A DNA stretch of 64,000 nucleotides from Prochloraceae cyanobacterium PL24a_bin.78 (GTDB lineage Bacteria; Cyanobacteriota; Cyanobacteriia; Cyanobacteriales; JANQIW01), in assembly GCA_028281945.1 (NCBI GenBank), contig JANQIW010000005.1, positions 1-64,000 of the forward strand. Reading direction: 5' to 3'. This document shows positions 29,337 to 38,740 of the stretch, one piece after another. Position numbers and translations under genes: made by a program. The notes under the pieces were generated by a model. The model made no database searches. It was given only the letters and a program-made list of their open reading frames with translations, and was not told the origin of the DNA. Numbering within the stretch: position 1 is the first letter of the stretch; every line of letters begins with the position of its first letter.

Positions 29337-30086
29337 ATGATTAATAATATAGAAAATGGCAATGTTTTAATTGTAGGAGCGTCTAGTGGAATTGGTTTTG
29401 GCTTTGTAGAAAAACTGCTTCAATCTCCTAATATCCATGGTATTTATGCCACTTATAGAAATCAAGAATCCGCTAGTAAATTATTAGCTACTCAAGGTAT
29501 TAAATGTTTAAAAATGGACATTACTAATGAGGCAGAAATATCTCAAGGTATTCAATATATTAGTAAGGATATTGATAAATTACATTTAGTGATTAACTGT
29601 GTAGGAATCTTACATGAAGCTAATTTACAACCAGAAAAAAGTCTAAGACAAATTAACTCAGAAAATTTAATAAAATACTTTCAAGTTAATAGTATTGCCA
29701 GTGTTTTATTAGCTAAACATTTACTACCTTTATTTCGTCACAATGAAACCAGTATTTTTGCCAGCATTTCCGCTAAAATAGGAAGTATTGGCGATAATCG
29801 CTTAGGTGGATGGTACGGTTATCGTGCTTCTAAGGCAGCTTTAAATATGTTTATGAAGACGGTAGCGATTGAATACAAACGAAAAACTCCTCATACTATT
29901 GTGGTAAATTTGCACCCCGGTACTACTGATACTCCTCTTTCTAAACCTTTTCAAAAAAATGTTCCTCCTGAAAAATTGTTCCCTGTCGATCGAACAGTTA
30001 ATCAATTAATTAATGTTATTAATAATCTCACAGAAAATGATAGTGGAAGCTTTTTTTCATGGGATGGAAAACCTTTGCCTTGGTAA
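29337..30086 (+). CDS. SDR family oxidoreductase, C-factor-like
   Basis: A 249-residue SDR with nucleotide motif GASSGIGFG, VINCVGILHE in the NNAG position, catalytic Ser in ASISAKIG and YGYRASKAAL holding the Tyr/Lys pair. The closing NLHPGTTDTPLSKPF and DGKPLPW patterns match the CsgA/C-factor-like SDRs found in many bacteria and plants. The cofactor and substrate are not deducible. It stands alone; G-rich repeats follow its stop. Confidence 0.85.
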   Translation: MINNIENGNVLIVGASSGIGFGFVEKLLQSPNIHGIYATYRNQESASKLLATQGIKCLKMDITNEAEISQGIQYISKDIDKLHLVINCVGILHEANLQPEKSLRQINSENLIKYFQVNSIASVLLAKHLLPLFRHNETSIFASISAKIGSIGDNRLGGWYGYRASKAALNMFMKTVAIEYKRKTPHTIVVNLHPGTTDTPLSKPFQKNVPPEKLFPVDRTVNQLINVINNLTENDSGSFFSWDGKPLPW

Positions 30087-30127
30087 TCAAGAGAAATGAC
30101 AGAAATACAAGACTTGGGAGGCAATAC

Positions 30128-30272
30128 AGATGGGGAGATGGGGAGATGGGGAGATGGGGAGATGGGGAGATGGGAAGTTTCTTGAGACAAGGGAGACTTG
30201 GGAGAATTTAGTACATCTTATTACTTCTTACTTATTACTTAATCAAGGATGGGGAGATGGGAAGAAAATTCA
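30128..30272. repeat. gatggggaga minisatellite
   Basis: About five head-to-tail copies of a 10-bp unit (gatggggaga) at 30128-30177. A gacttgggaga segment, a ttacttattactt run and another ggatggggagatggga block follow. The same modules recur at 61.1-61.45 kb and, in complement, at 18.2 kb. Confidence 0.8.
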
Positions 30273-30283
30273 AATAAAGAACA

Positions 30284-30964
30284 CTATAAATTGAGATTTT
30301 GTATTAGTTTCCTAGCTAATTGAGAAATTCCATCCCAATCTTTTGCTGCCACTAATTGAGGCGGAAATAACTTACTAGAAAGCCCAACAGCCATGGCTCC
30401 TGCATCAATAAAATCCTTAGCATTTTCTAAAGTAATTCCTCCTGTGGGAATCAAAGGAATTCCCCCTAAAGGCACCGCCAAACTTTTAAGATAATTTATT
30501 CCTCCTACAGATTGAATAGGAAATACTTTCACACAATTTGCACCAGTTTGCCAAGCTGTTATGATTTCTGTAGGGGTAAGTGCTCCTGGAATAATAGGAA
30601 TTTCTTTTTCATTAGCAGCTTTAATTAGTGATTTATTTACATAAGGAGAAAATATAAACTGACTTCCAGCAGCTATAGCATCATTTAAATCATCCATATT
30701 TAAAATTGTTCCCGCACCAATTAAACAATCTGGTAATTCTAATCTTAGCTTTTCGATTAATTCAGTTGGACAATAACTATTCCAAGTAATTTCAATAATT
30801 TTAATGCCACCTGCTGCCATCCCTTTAGCCATGGCCATGCCTACAGATATTTCAGGAGAGCGAATAACTGTAATTACTTTGTATTTTTGTAACCATTCCC
30901 GCCATAATTCTGGTGTTATCTTAGAAATTTTTAAATTAGACATAATCCTAATATTGCTTGACAT
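30284..30964 (-). CDS. eda: KDPG/KHG aldolase
   Basis: A 226-residue class I aldolase that cleaves 2-keto-3-deoxy-6-phosphogluconate to pyruvate and glyceraldehyde-3-phosphate (Entner-Doudoroff), and may act on 4-hydroxy-2-oxoglutarate. Signatures are KVITVIRSPE, IEITWNS with the catalytic Glu, GAGTILN, and the Schiff-base Lys in ANCVKVFPIQ. PTGGIT is the phosphate site. An alternative ATG seven codons downstream (30943) is equally possible. No edd gene is nearby. Confidence 0.92.
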   Translation of the reverse strand: MSSNIRIMSNLKISKITPELWREWLQKYKVITVIRSPEISVGMAMAKGMAAGGIKIIEITWNSYCPTELIEKLRLELPDCLIGAGTILNMDDLNDAIAAGSQFIFSPYVNKSLIKAANEKEIPIIPGALTPTEIITAWQTGANCVKVFPIQSVGGINYLKSLAVPLGGIPLIPTGGITLENAKDFIDAGAMAVGLSSKLFPPQLVAAKDWDGISQLARKLIQNLNL

Positions 30965-31071
30965 TCAGTTAAACATTGTTCAAAAACTCCTATTATAATA
31001 AGAAAAGAAGAATTTGTCAACTAATATATTATATACAAGCTGACAAAAGATATTAAGATTATGATAATTTC

Positions 31072-31404
31072 TTAGTTATTTTCAGATTTGGGATTACTTT
31101 CATGCAACTCATTGATGGTTTCGGGTTGTTCTGATTCTTGAATATTTTGGGGATTAATTCCTTTCATTTCAAGAATATTCTCATGAGAATAAATATCAGG
31201 ATGAACCAAAATATCTATTTCTCTTTCCATCATTTCATCTCCTTCCTCAAAAAATCTTTGGGCTGCTGTGGGTGTAGACATCCCATTTATAACAGATTGA
31301 GGATTTTGAGCTAAAGCTATTTTTATTCCACAATGTAAGACTAAAATAGTTGTGAGGCATAAAGTGTAGAAAATAGAAACCAAGTGTAGATTTTTAGTTT
31401 TCAT
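31072..31404 (-). CDS. Small exported protein of unknown function
   Basis: A 110-residue protein. The first ~33 residues are a signal peptide (FYTLCLTTILVLHCGIKIALA, cut near ALA-QN). The mature part is acidic, with FFEEGDEMMEREIDILVHPD and a Ser/Asn/Glu-rich tail that looks disordered. It may be periplasmic or outer-membrane associated, possibly a lipid- or envelope-linked cyanobacterial protein, but I cannot name a family. An SD-like aggaggtt lies just upstream of the start. Confidence 0.6.
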   Translation of the reverse strand: MKTKNLHLVSIFYTLCLTTILVLHCGIKIALAQNPQSVINGMSTPTAAQRFFEEGDEMMEREIDILVHPDIYSHENILEMKGINPQNIQESEQPETINELHESNPKSENN

Positions 31405-31508
31405 ATTAACCTCCTACTATCATGGATAATAGTTTTCTTGTCTCTATTCTAGCACAATTAGTAATTTTTACTTACCTTGCCTCAACAATTAATGATTCTT
31501 AAGAATTT

Positions 31509-32318
31509 TTATGAATATACTTTTATAGGATTTAATTTTTCTGCATATATTTGAGATTGAAATTGTGGTTTTTTGTGATATTGTTTAAATCTTTCTAAGA
31601 TTTTGGGTAATAGTTTAACTAACTCTCCTGGAGTAAATTTTTGATGAAGATCATCAGGAAGACGATCGCCATAAGTCCATCTGCATTTATTAATATTATA
31701 ATGAAGTTGCTTTAAGTAAACATAATCACAAATCACCTTCTCTAAGTTAGTTTTATTATCAATTTTCCAATCTTGAATACAGGCTCCAGTGAGAATAGTT
31801 TTGGAAAAATTTGTCGATAATGCCGTTACTTTTGTTAAATTAATATGACCAAGATTACTATTACTGAAATTAGCATGACTTAAATTACCATGACTTAAAT
31901 TAGCGTGAGTGAGATTAGCGTGATTAAGATTGGCATTACTCAGATCAGCCTTAAAAAGATAAGCATAACTAAGGTAGGCATTGAAGAAATCAGCATTACT
32001 GAGATTGGCATTACTGAGATTGGCATTAAATAAATAAGCCTCAAAAAGGTTAGCATTACTGAGATTGGCATTACTGAGATTGGTAAGATGAAGATCGCTA
32101 TTATTCAGATTAGCATCATGAAGATTGGCATTACTCAAATTAGCAAGGCGAAAATCCACATCATTGAGGTTGGCAAAATGTAGATGAACGTTTTTGAGAT
32201 TTACTCGAGGAAGCTTGGCGTTACTAAGGTTAATTTTTATATTTGGATGATTTTTTCTCCATTGATTCCAAATTTTAGCTCCTTGAGAAAGGATTTTAAG
32301 TTGTTCTTGATCAGCCAT
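31509..32318 (-). CDS. Pentapeptide repeat protein
   Basis: A 269-residue protein. Residues ~35-170 are about 25 tandem A(N/D)LxX pentapeptides (SNANL, HANLT and so on), which fold as a right-handed quadrilateral beta-helix. There is no signal peptide, so it is cytosolic. The C-terminal ~90 residues are non-repetitive (ACIQDWKIDNKTNLEKVICD ... RRLPDDLHQ-like) and match the tail common in cyanobacterial pentapeptide proteins. The role is unknown; these proteins often serve as scaffolds. Confidence 0.88.
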   Translation of the reverse strand: MADQEQLKILSQGAKIWNQWRKNHPNIKINLSNAKLPRVNLKNVHLHFANLNDVDFRLANLSNANLHDANLNNSDLHLTNLSNANLSNANLFEAYLFNANLSNANLSNADFFNAYLSYAYLFKADLSNANLNHANLTHANLSHGNLSHANFSNSNLGHINLTKVTALSTNFSKTILTGACIQDWKIDNKTNLEKVICDYVYLKQLHYNINKCRWTYGDRLPDDLHQKFTPGELVKLLPKILERFKQYHKKPQFQSQIYAEKLNPIKVYS

Positions 32319-32745
32319 TTTCTTTTCTCCACTTTAAATTTTGGATTAATTGTTGTGTTGATTTTGGTATTAGTTGAGAGAAATTCAGTAGAAAAATTGG
32401 GTTATGTTACAAGTTATTAAATTTTGATCTTTAAAATTTTGAGATTGAAATTGTTGCAATGGGGATTTTTAATCTGAGATATTATTAAGACATTGCAACT
32501 AAAATTAGTTTTTTTTTACAAACAGCAAGGTGTAATTTATCTTGAAAGAGAAAAATCTTTTTGCCTTTTTCTAACTATAATTATATCCAATTATTTTTTC
32601 AGATTTTGGAAAAGTTTCATAATTGAAAACTTTATTAATAACAATTAACAATCTCTAAAAAATTATCAAAAATATCCTTTTTTCTGTAAAATTACAAAGG
32701 AAAAATATCTCGTTTTTGTTTGTAAATTTGTTTGTAAATTTGTTT
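32319..32745. other. Intergenic region upstream of the ferredoxin gene
   Basis: 427 AT-rich bases between divergent genes. A short direct repeat, ttgtttgtaaat, occurs twice and partly a third time at 32716-32745, just before the ferredoxin ATG. Nothing else is recognised. Confidence 0.45.
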
Positions 32746-33069
32746 ATGAAAGTTTATCAAGTTCGATTAATTAATCAATTCCTAAATCTCGATCGCACCA
32801 TTGAAGTACCAGAAAATGAATACATTTTAGACATAGCCGATGAAGCAGGAATTCGTTTACCGTCTGGATGTCTTCAGGGAGAATGTTCAGCTTGTGTTGC
32901 TAAAATCATCAATGGTAAAGTAAATCAAAGTGAGCAAAAATTTCTCCAACCGTCAGAAATTAAAGCAGGTTATACCATCACCTGTGTTGCCTATCCTCTA
33001 TCAGATTGCACCTTAGAAACTCATCAAGAACAAGTTTTGTATCAATCTTCTTTGTACTTTTCTAAATAA
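32746..33069 (+). CDS. Plant-type [2Fe-2S] ferredoxin
   Basis: A 107-residue ferredoxin. The cluster ligands are in SGCLQGECSACVAKI (C-x4-C-x2-C) with the fourth Cys in TITCVAYP. That spacing is the plant-type fold, but the sequence is closer to divergent ferredoxins (Fdx-like, ILDIADEAGI) than to photosynthetic PetF. ATG 32746 is used because upstream in-frame codons are within a short repeat. DUF1824 and yjbQ genes follow with 29-bp and 1-bp gaps, so the three may form an operon. Confidence 0.88.
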   Translation: MKVYQVRLINQFLNLDRTIEVPENEYILDIADEAGIRLPSGCLQGECSACVAKIINGKVNQSEQKFLQPSEIKAGYTITCVAYPLSDCTLETHQEQVLYQSSLYFSK

Positions 33070-33098
33070 CCACTAAAAGCAAATTAAACTATCTAATT

Positions 33099-33530
33099 AT
33101 GTCTGAAAAAATTGAAAACAAATTGACCGTAAAAGATGCTCTTAAACTATTAAAAACTTATAGTTGTATCGAAATAAAAACAGTAGAAACACAAGCAGAA
33201 AAAGAGAATCTTCAAGAAGCATTATTGTTAGTTACTAGCTTATCAGAATATGAAAATCTGGGAATTTGTGCCGATAACTCTACTCAAGGTTTTAGTACAT
33301 TATCAACCTATTTAAAAGCATTAGGTTATCAACCAAATTTCGATCTCAAATCTATTTCCAAAATTGATACACCCATTTATATTAAATACAATACTCAAAA
33401 AATGTCCTACTTTATTGATTCTTATCGAGGAGATTATCGAGGAGTATTAATATCTTGCCAATCTGAAAATAATGATGAAATTATTGGCACTTACGGTCAT
33501 TTTCCCATGGATTTATTTATGGAGGAATAA
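33099..33530 (+). CDS. DUF1824 family protein
   Basis: A 143-residue protein of a family known from cyanobacteria. Recognisable stretches are YENLGICADNSTQGFSTLST, YIKYNTQKMSYFIDSYRGDY and IIGTYGHFPMDLF. No function is established. It has no signal peptide or membrane helix. Its stop overlaps the ribosome binding site of the YjbQ gene, which begins 1 bp later, so the two are translated together. Confidence 0.82.
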   Translation: MSEKIENKLTVKDALKLLKTYSCIEIKTVETQAEKENLQEALLLVTSLSEYENLGICADNSTQGFSTLSTYLKALGYQPNFDLKSISKIDTPIYIKYNTQKMSYFIDSYRGDYRGVLISCQSENNDEIIGTYGHFPMDLFMEE

Positions 33531-33531
33531 G

Positions 33532-33948
33532 ATGATTTATCAAGAACAAATTGGCTTAGCTACTAACAACAACGGTGATATGCACGATATTACTAAAGAA
33601 GTAAATGAAATTGTTAGAAATTCAGGAATTAAAACAGGTATTGCTCACATTTTTAATATTGGCAGTACGGGTTCTATTGGTACTATTGAATTTGAACCAG
33701 GATTGAAAAAAGATTTACCTGAAATTCTCAATAAATTAATGCCTCCTAGTGAAGAATATGGCCACGAACAAACTTGGCATGATGGTAATGGTCATTCTCA
33801 TTTACAAGCTACCATGCTAGGTCCTTCTTTAACTGTTCCTATTGCTAATGGTAAATTAGAGTTAGGAACTTGGCAACAAATCTTCCATTTAGAGTGTGAT
33901 ACTAAATCTAGAATGCGGAAAATTGTTGTTACTATTTATGGTGAATAA
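33532..33948 (+). CDS. YjbQ/UPF0047 family protein
   Basis: A 138-residue protein of the YjbQ family, with HDITKEVNEIV, GIAHIFNIGSTGSIGTIEFEPG, YGHEQTWHDGNGHSHLQATM and GTWQQIFHLECD. The conserved His/Glu cluster is a metal or phosphate site; some members have weak thiamine-phosphate synthase activity. The ATG at 33532 is fixed by GGAGG at 33521-33525, which lies inside the end of the DUF1824 gene. Confidence 0.9.
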   Translation: MIYQEQIGLATNNNGDMHDITKEVNEIVRNSGIKTGIAHIFNIGSTGSIGTIEFEPGLKKDLPEILNKLMPPSEEYGHEQTWHDGNGHSHLQATMLGPSLTVPIANGKLELGTWQQIFHLECDTKSRMRKIVVTIYGE

Positions 33949-33997
33949 ATTATCTCTAAAAACTTATTCTACCTCATAAAATCTATGAGATTTATGA

Positions 33998-34435
33998 TTA
34001 AACTTTTTTCCTATTAAATCCTTCTTTGATCCAATTAATACACTCTGAAGGATTATTAAATATTTTAGGTGCGGCAATATTTCTTAATTCAAAAGGTGGA
34101 TAGTGATCGTAAAAACATTTCCCATTTTCTTGATGAATTATAATTAAATTATTCTGATAAGTATAGCGATCTTTGAAGTAATCTATTTGGCTAAAATTAC
34201 CACTATTTTTGTCAATATATTCTTGGGCAATCTCAATAATATTACTAATCTGACTAGAATAGAGTTTTCCCGGATTTATTGCTTGATGCCATTGATTTTT
34301 ATTCCCTCCATCGGAAAGTAAACCATAGGAATAAATTGTTTCACCGCTAATAAAATTCAACACAAAAGGAATGATTAAATATCCTTGGTAAGAAAGAGAT
34401 TGGGAATATAAAAATTGATTGAGACTAGATTTCAT
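33998..34435 (-). CDS. Hypothetical protein
   Basis: A 145-residue protein that I do not recognise. The ATG at 34435 is preferred to an in-frame TTG three codons upstream. There is no signal peptide or membrane segment. Recognisable patterns are ETIYSYGLLSDGG near residue 40 and a C-terminal helix with ECINWIKEGFNRKK. It looks like a small alpha/beta protein. Upstream is the IS element; both flanks are AT-rich, and codon use is not visibly different from its neighbours. Confidence 0.55.
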   Translation of the reverse strand: MKSSLNQFLYSQSLSYQGYLIIPFVLNFISGETIYSYGLLSDGGNKNQWHQAINPGKLYSSQISNIIEIAQEYIDKNSGNFSQIDYFKDRYTYQNNLIIIHQENGKCFYDHYPPFELRNIAAPKIFNNPSECINWIKEGFNRKKV

Positions 34436-34644
34436 AATTAACAATTTAAATTATTAGTTTTAAATACTTATTTGTTAGCAAAATTAAACTATTTTCAACT
34501 CGATTCTAATATTATCTTGTCTTTATTTCAAAGTAAAAAATAAACTAGCAAATTAACTTTAGCCTCTTTTTTCTTAATTATGTATAAATCGAATTTACTA
34601 ATTTAAGATTTGGTAATTTGTGAATTATAGAACCCATTTGAGAT

Positions 34645-35262
34645 CTATAGATTTTTTTCAAGATTCTCTATTTCATTCTTCGTCAAGCGTTTTAGCATAA
34701 GCCTAATAAAACAAAGGTGAATTTTAGTTGTCGCATTTCTTAGAGTTTTTTCAAAATTTTTTACTAAACTTTTACATCTTTCCATCCATGAATTACTTCT
34801 TTCTATTACCCATCTTGCTTTTACTGGAATAAATCCTAATTTACCAAGCTTTTCTTTCTCCTTTTTTGAAGGTTTGGGAGTGATTTCAAATTTTATTTTT
34901 CTCATTATATCTGGATAAACTTTTGTCAATTCCTCTTCTATTTTCTTAGGATGATAACCATTATCTAAAAGAATAGTTGTCTTTGGTAATTCTATGGGTT
35001 TTGATTTAAAATATTCGATATTGTTTATAAACATCTCAATCAAGCCCATATCATCTGAAATATTAGCCTTCGTACAATGAACAAAAAAGGGTAGACCTAA
35101 ACTATCTACGGCTAAATGTCTTTTTATTCCATTAGTTAATTTATAAAAACAAAATCCCTTGGATGAAATACTTGCATTGCACGTATTTTTTACTGCTTGG
35201 GAATCAACAATTATTAAAGTTGTCCACTTGGGTTTTTTTTTCTTGAGAGCGAACAAGCTCAT
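34645..35262 (-). CDS. IS5-family transposase, C-terminal frame
   Basis: The catalytic half of the transposase. The DDE residues fit D in LIIVDSQAVKN, D in TTILLDNGYHPK and E in RWVIERSNSWMER. The frame overlaps the upstream orfA at an A9 run (35233-35241 on the plus strand as T9). A +1 (or -2) shift there would fuse the two into one ~290-residue protein. The ATG is within the overlap, so a separate product is unlikely to be the active form. Either programmed frameshifting or a disabling indel would explain it. Confidence 0.8.
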   Translation of the reverse strand: MSLFALKKKKPKWTTLIIVDSQAVKNTCNASISSKGFCFYKLTNGIKRHLAVDSLGLPFFVHCTKANISDDMGLIEMFINNIEYFKSKPIELPKTTILLDNGYHPKKIEEELTKVYPDIMRKIKFEITPKPSKKEKEKLGKLGFIPVKARWVIERSNSWMERCKSLVKNFEKTLRNATTKIHLCFIRLMLKRLTKNEIENLEKNL

Positions 35263-35509
35263 GTAATGCGTTCATAATTTTTTCAATAACGCCTTCAGCT
35301 CTCCATTGTTTGTAATGCCAAAAGACGGTAGAATAAGGCGGTAAATCTGTAGGTAAATCACACCAATTACAGCCGTTTTTGAGTTGATAGAAAATTCCAT
35401 CTAAAATTTCTCTTTTACTCCATTTTGGTGGGCGAGTTTTCTTTTTCTTTGGTAGTAATGGTTCAATTATTTCCCATTCATAATCGGTTAAACTACTTTT
35501 ATACGGCAT
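35204..35509 (-). CDS. IS5-family transposase, N-terminal frame
   Basis: The N-terminal, DNA-binding half of the transposase (MPYKSSLTDYEWEIIEPLLP, DUF4096-type) with WSKREILDGIFYQLKNGCNW and YSTVFWHYKQWRAEGVIEKI. The ATG at 35509 is used; a TTG two codons upstream is possible. It ends in unrelated residues (TQVDNFNNC) after the A9 run where orfB takes over. Confidence 0.8.
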   Translation of the reverse strand: MPYKSSLTDYEWEIIEPLLPKKKKTRPPKWSKREILDGIFYQLKNGCNWCDLPTDLPPYSTVFWHYKQWRAEGVIEKIMNALHELVRSQEKKTQVDNFNNC

Positions 35510-35802
35510 TTTCAATGAAAAAATATTATTCTTATATTAAACAACCTATTTTAGTAGTTTTAATTCATATTGACACAGCTATTCCGATAATTTTTAGAAA
35601 AAATGTATATTTACTAATTTGGCCATTCTACAAACAAGGAAAAAACCATAAAAATCTATAATCTTTAATATTTCAAGACGAAATATTCAGAATAGAACAG
35701 AAGATCCCAAATGGGTTCTATAATACCAATCAAACTCAAAACCCTTATTAGACAAAGGATTGAAGAAAATATCTATGGAGAAAAAAAAATTTAATTTACC
35801 CC

Positions 35803-35831
35803 TTGACAAAATAGTATTATTGTCGTAACAT
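35803..35831 (+). promoter_or_regulatory. Strong sigma70-type promoter
   Basis: TTGACA at 35803-35808, a 17-bp spacer and TAACAT at 35826-35831. It lies ~95 bp upstream of the 66-residue gene and could also drive the Y RNA array and the Ro60-like gene, since no terminator is evident between them. Confidence 0.6.
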
Positions 35832-35904
35832 AGAATCATGTAAGAAAAAGACACCTTTAAAACCAAATCAAGATAAATTTACTTACCAAATATAAAAAAA
35901 ATAA

Positions 35905-36126
<222 letters not shown>

Positions 36127-36148
36127 TTAATAAAGCAAATAAAATTAA

Positions 36149-36281
36149 CCCGTACCCTAACTTATAAAGCTTACATACGGTTGAGAAGGTCGCAAGTTCA
36201 AATCTTGCCAATGCTTAAGTATTGTAGCGCAGCCTGGTAGCGCGTCTTAGGAAAATAAATAGCTTTGTTAACTTGTATGGG
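36149..36281 (+). ncRNA. Y RNA-like RNA 1, with permuted tRNA module
   Basis: The lower stem cccgtac/gtatggg and the upper stem aaagct/agcttt are separated by an internal loop (ctaactta on one side, ttaactt on the other). The module inside is a circularly permuted tRNA. A T-arm (gcaagttcaaatcttgc) comes first, then an acceptor-like hairpin (aatgctt/aagtatt), then a D-arm (agcgcagcctggtagcgc) that is nearly identical to tRNA-Pro/fMet D-arms. The open anticodon stem joins the Ro-type stem. This is the arrangement described for bacterial YrlA RNAs. Confidence 0.75.
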
Positions 36282-36314
36282 ATAATTATTTAAAACTATA
36301 ATTTTATAATATTA

Positions 36315-36435
36315 ATTCGCGCCCTAATCTAGAAAGCTTACATACAAGCTCAGAGGTTGAGCACTCGACTATTAATCGATTGGTCTCAGGTTCGATTCCT
36401 GAATATGAACAACAGCTTTCTTAACTTGCGCGAAT
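36315..36435 (+). ncRNA. Y RNA-like RNA 2, with tRNA-like module
   Basis: Two perfect 8-bp stems, attcgcgc/gcgcgaat and agaaagct/agctttct, bracket the internal loop cctaatct/taactt. Inside, in normal tRNA order, are a D-arm (gctcagaggttgagc), an anticodon arm with loop ctattaa (anticodon AUU, Asn-like) and a perfect T-arm (tcaggttcgattcctga). The acceptor stem is reduced to ~4 bp next to the conserved ttacatac. Confidence 0.75.
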
Positions 36436-36513
36436 CTAAAAATAAAATTTCTCAGTCTCACAATGATAAAAATTAATTAACTATCCAAATAAAATAATTT
36501 GAAATATTAAAAA

Positions 36514-36634
36514 CTTCGTGCCCCAACAGTTAAAGCTTACATACGCCTATGAAACAAGGCACTTGACTTATAATCAAGCAAATTGCAGACTCTAAATCTG
36601 TTGATTAAAAACAGCTTTTTCGACTTGCATGAAG
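36514..36634 (+). ncRNA. Y RNA-like RNA 3, with tRNA-like module
   Basis: Stems cttcgtgc/gcatgaag and aaagct/agcttt flank the internal loop. The module has a D-like arm (gcctatgaaacaaggc), a perfect 5-bp anticodon arm (cttga/tcaag) with loop cttataa (anticodon UAU), and a degenerate T-arm (gcaga/tctgt). The conserved 5' strand aagcttacatac is present. Confidence 0.72.
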
Positions 36635-36654
36635 CAATTTTAACCATCAAAAAA

Positions 36655-36776
36655 CTTCGCGCCCTAACTTGGGAAGCTTACATACTAGCCAAATGGAAAA
36701 GGCAATGGACTACAGTTCCGTCATTTGTGGGTTCGATTCCCACGTATACTAAACAGCTTTCCTAACTTGCGCGAAG
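36655..36776 (+). ncRNA. Y RNA-like RNA 4, with tRNA-like module
   Basis: Stems cttcgcgc/gcgcgaag (perfect 8 bp) and gggaagct/agctttcc. The module is the best tRNA mimic. It has a D-arm (tagccaaatggaaaaggca), an anticodon arm (atgga/tccgt, one G-U) with loop ctacagt, and a perfect T-arm (gtgggttcgattcccac). The D-arm and anticodon stem resemble tRNA-Cys, but the anticodon reads ACA. It begins only 20 bp after RNA 3. Confidence 0.75.
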
Positions 36777-36786
36777 CCATAAAAAT

Positions 36787-36886
36787 AATGCGCGTCCTGA
36801 AATAAAGAGCTTACATACAATCTATTAACTTCTTTTCACGGAAAAAATAATAACTGTAATCATAGCTTTTTTAACTTGCGCGTATT
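36787..36886 (+). ncRNA. Y RNA-like RNA 5, no clear tRNA module
   Basis: The conserved stem is kept (aatgcgcg/cgcgtatt and agct), with gagcttacatac on the 5' side and ttaacttgcgcg on the 3' side. The ~45-nt interior is AT-rich and shows no D- or T-arm. It starts 10 bp after RNA 4, too close for its own promoter. Confidence 0.65.
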
Positions 36887-36977
36887 CAACAAAATAAAAT
36901 TAGGTTTTAAAATCTTTGTAAAGATAAAAAGTGATAAATTAAGTTAAAAATAAAGAATAAATCTAACGACAGTTGTC

Positions 36978-37101
36978 ACCGCGTCCCGATCAAGAGAGTA
37001 TACATACAAACTCTACCAATTAAAAGGTGTACTATTAGGAGTATAGTGCTGCAAGCCTGAAACCTATAGCAGGCAAAAATCCCTCTCTTAACTTACGCGG
37101 T
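36978..37101 (+). ncRNA. Y RNA-like RNA 6, degenerate tRNA module
   Basis: Stems accgcg/cgcggt and aagagag/ctctctt bracket the same internal loop. The 5' strand ends in tatacatac and the 3' strand has ttaacttacgcgg. Inside are a D-like hairpin (taccaattaaaaggtg) and a 5-bp hairpin gcctg/caggc in the T-arm position, so the tRNA likeness is weak. It is ~100 bp upstream of the Ro60-like start. Confidence 0.65.
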
Positions 37102-37174
37102 ATCTACCGAAATATATCATCAAAATATATAATCAACATCGATATCGCTTTTTCGTGGGACATCTGTCTGCTAA

Positions 37175-38662
<1,488 letters not shown>

Positions 38663-38679
38663 ATATCATTAGTAGATAT

Positions 38680-38714
38680 ATAGAGAGAAATTTAATTCCC
38701 TCTATTATTTTTTT
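38680..38714 (+). terminator. Intrinsic terminator after the Ro60-like gene
   Basis: A 10-bp stem with one mismatch (atagagagaa / ttccctctat) and a 6-nt loop, followed by tattttttt. Confidence 0.6.
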
Positions 38715-38740
38715 GAAAGAAATTTCGATCTTGAACTAAA

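Larger units (their letters stand above)
34627..35721 (-). mobile_element. IS5-family insertion sequence
   Basis: A 1095-bp insertion sequence. Its ends are a 20-bp inverted repeat, atagaacccatttgagatct at 34627 and its complement at 35702-35721, with one mismatch. Two overlapping frames encode the transposase. TA flanks both ends, a possible target duplication. About 185 bp between the transposase start and the right end are non-coding. Confidence 0.85.

Noticed and set aside
36583-36765. 60-residue open frame inside RNAs 3 and 4
   Set aside because: It crosses two structured RNAs and has no family likeness.
36315-36776. RNAs 2 to 4 as ordinary tRNA genes
   Set aside because: D-, anticodon and T-arms are good, but acceptor stems are only ~4 bp, there is no discriminator/CCA site, and all are enclosed in the same outer stem shared with non-tRNA-like RNA 5.
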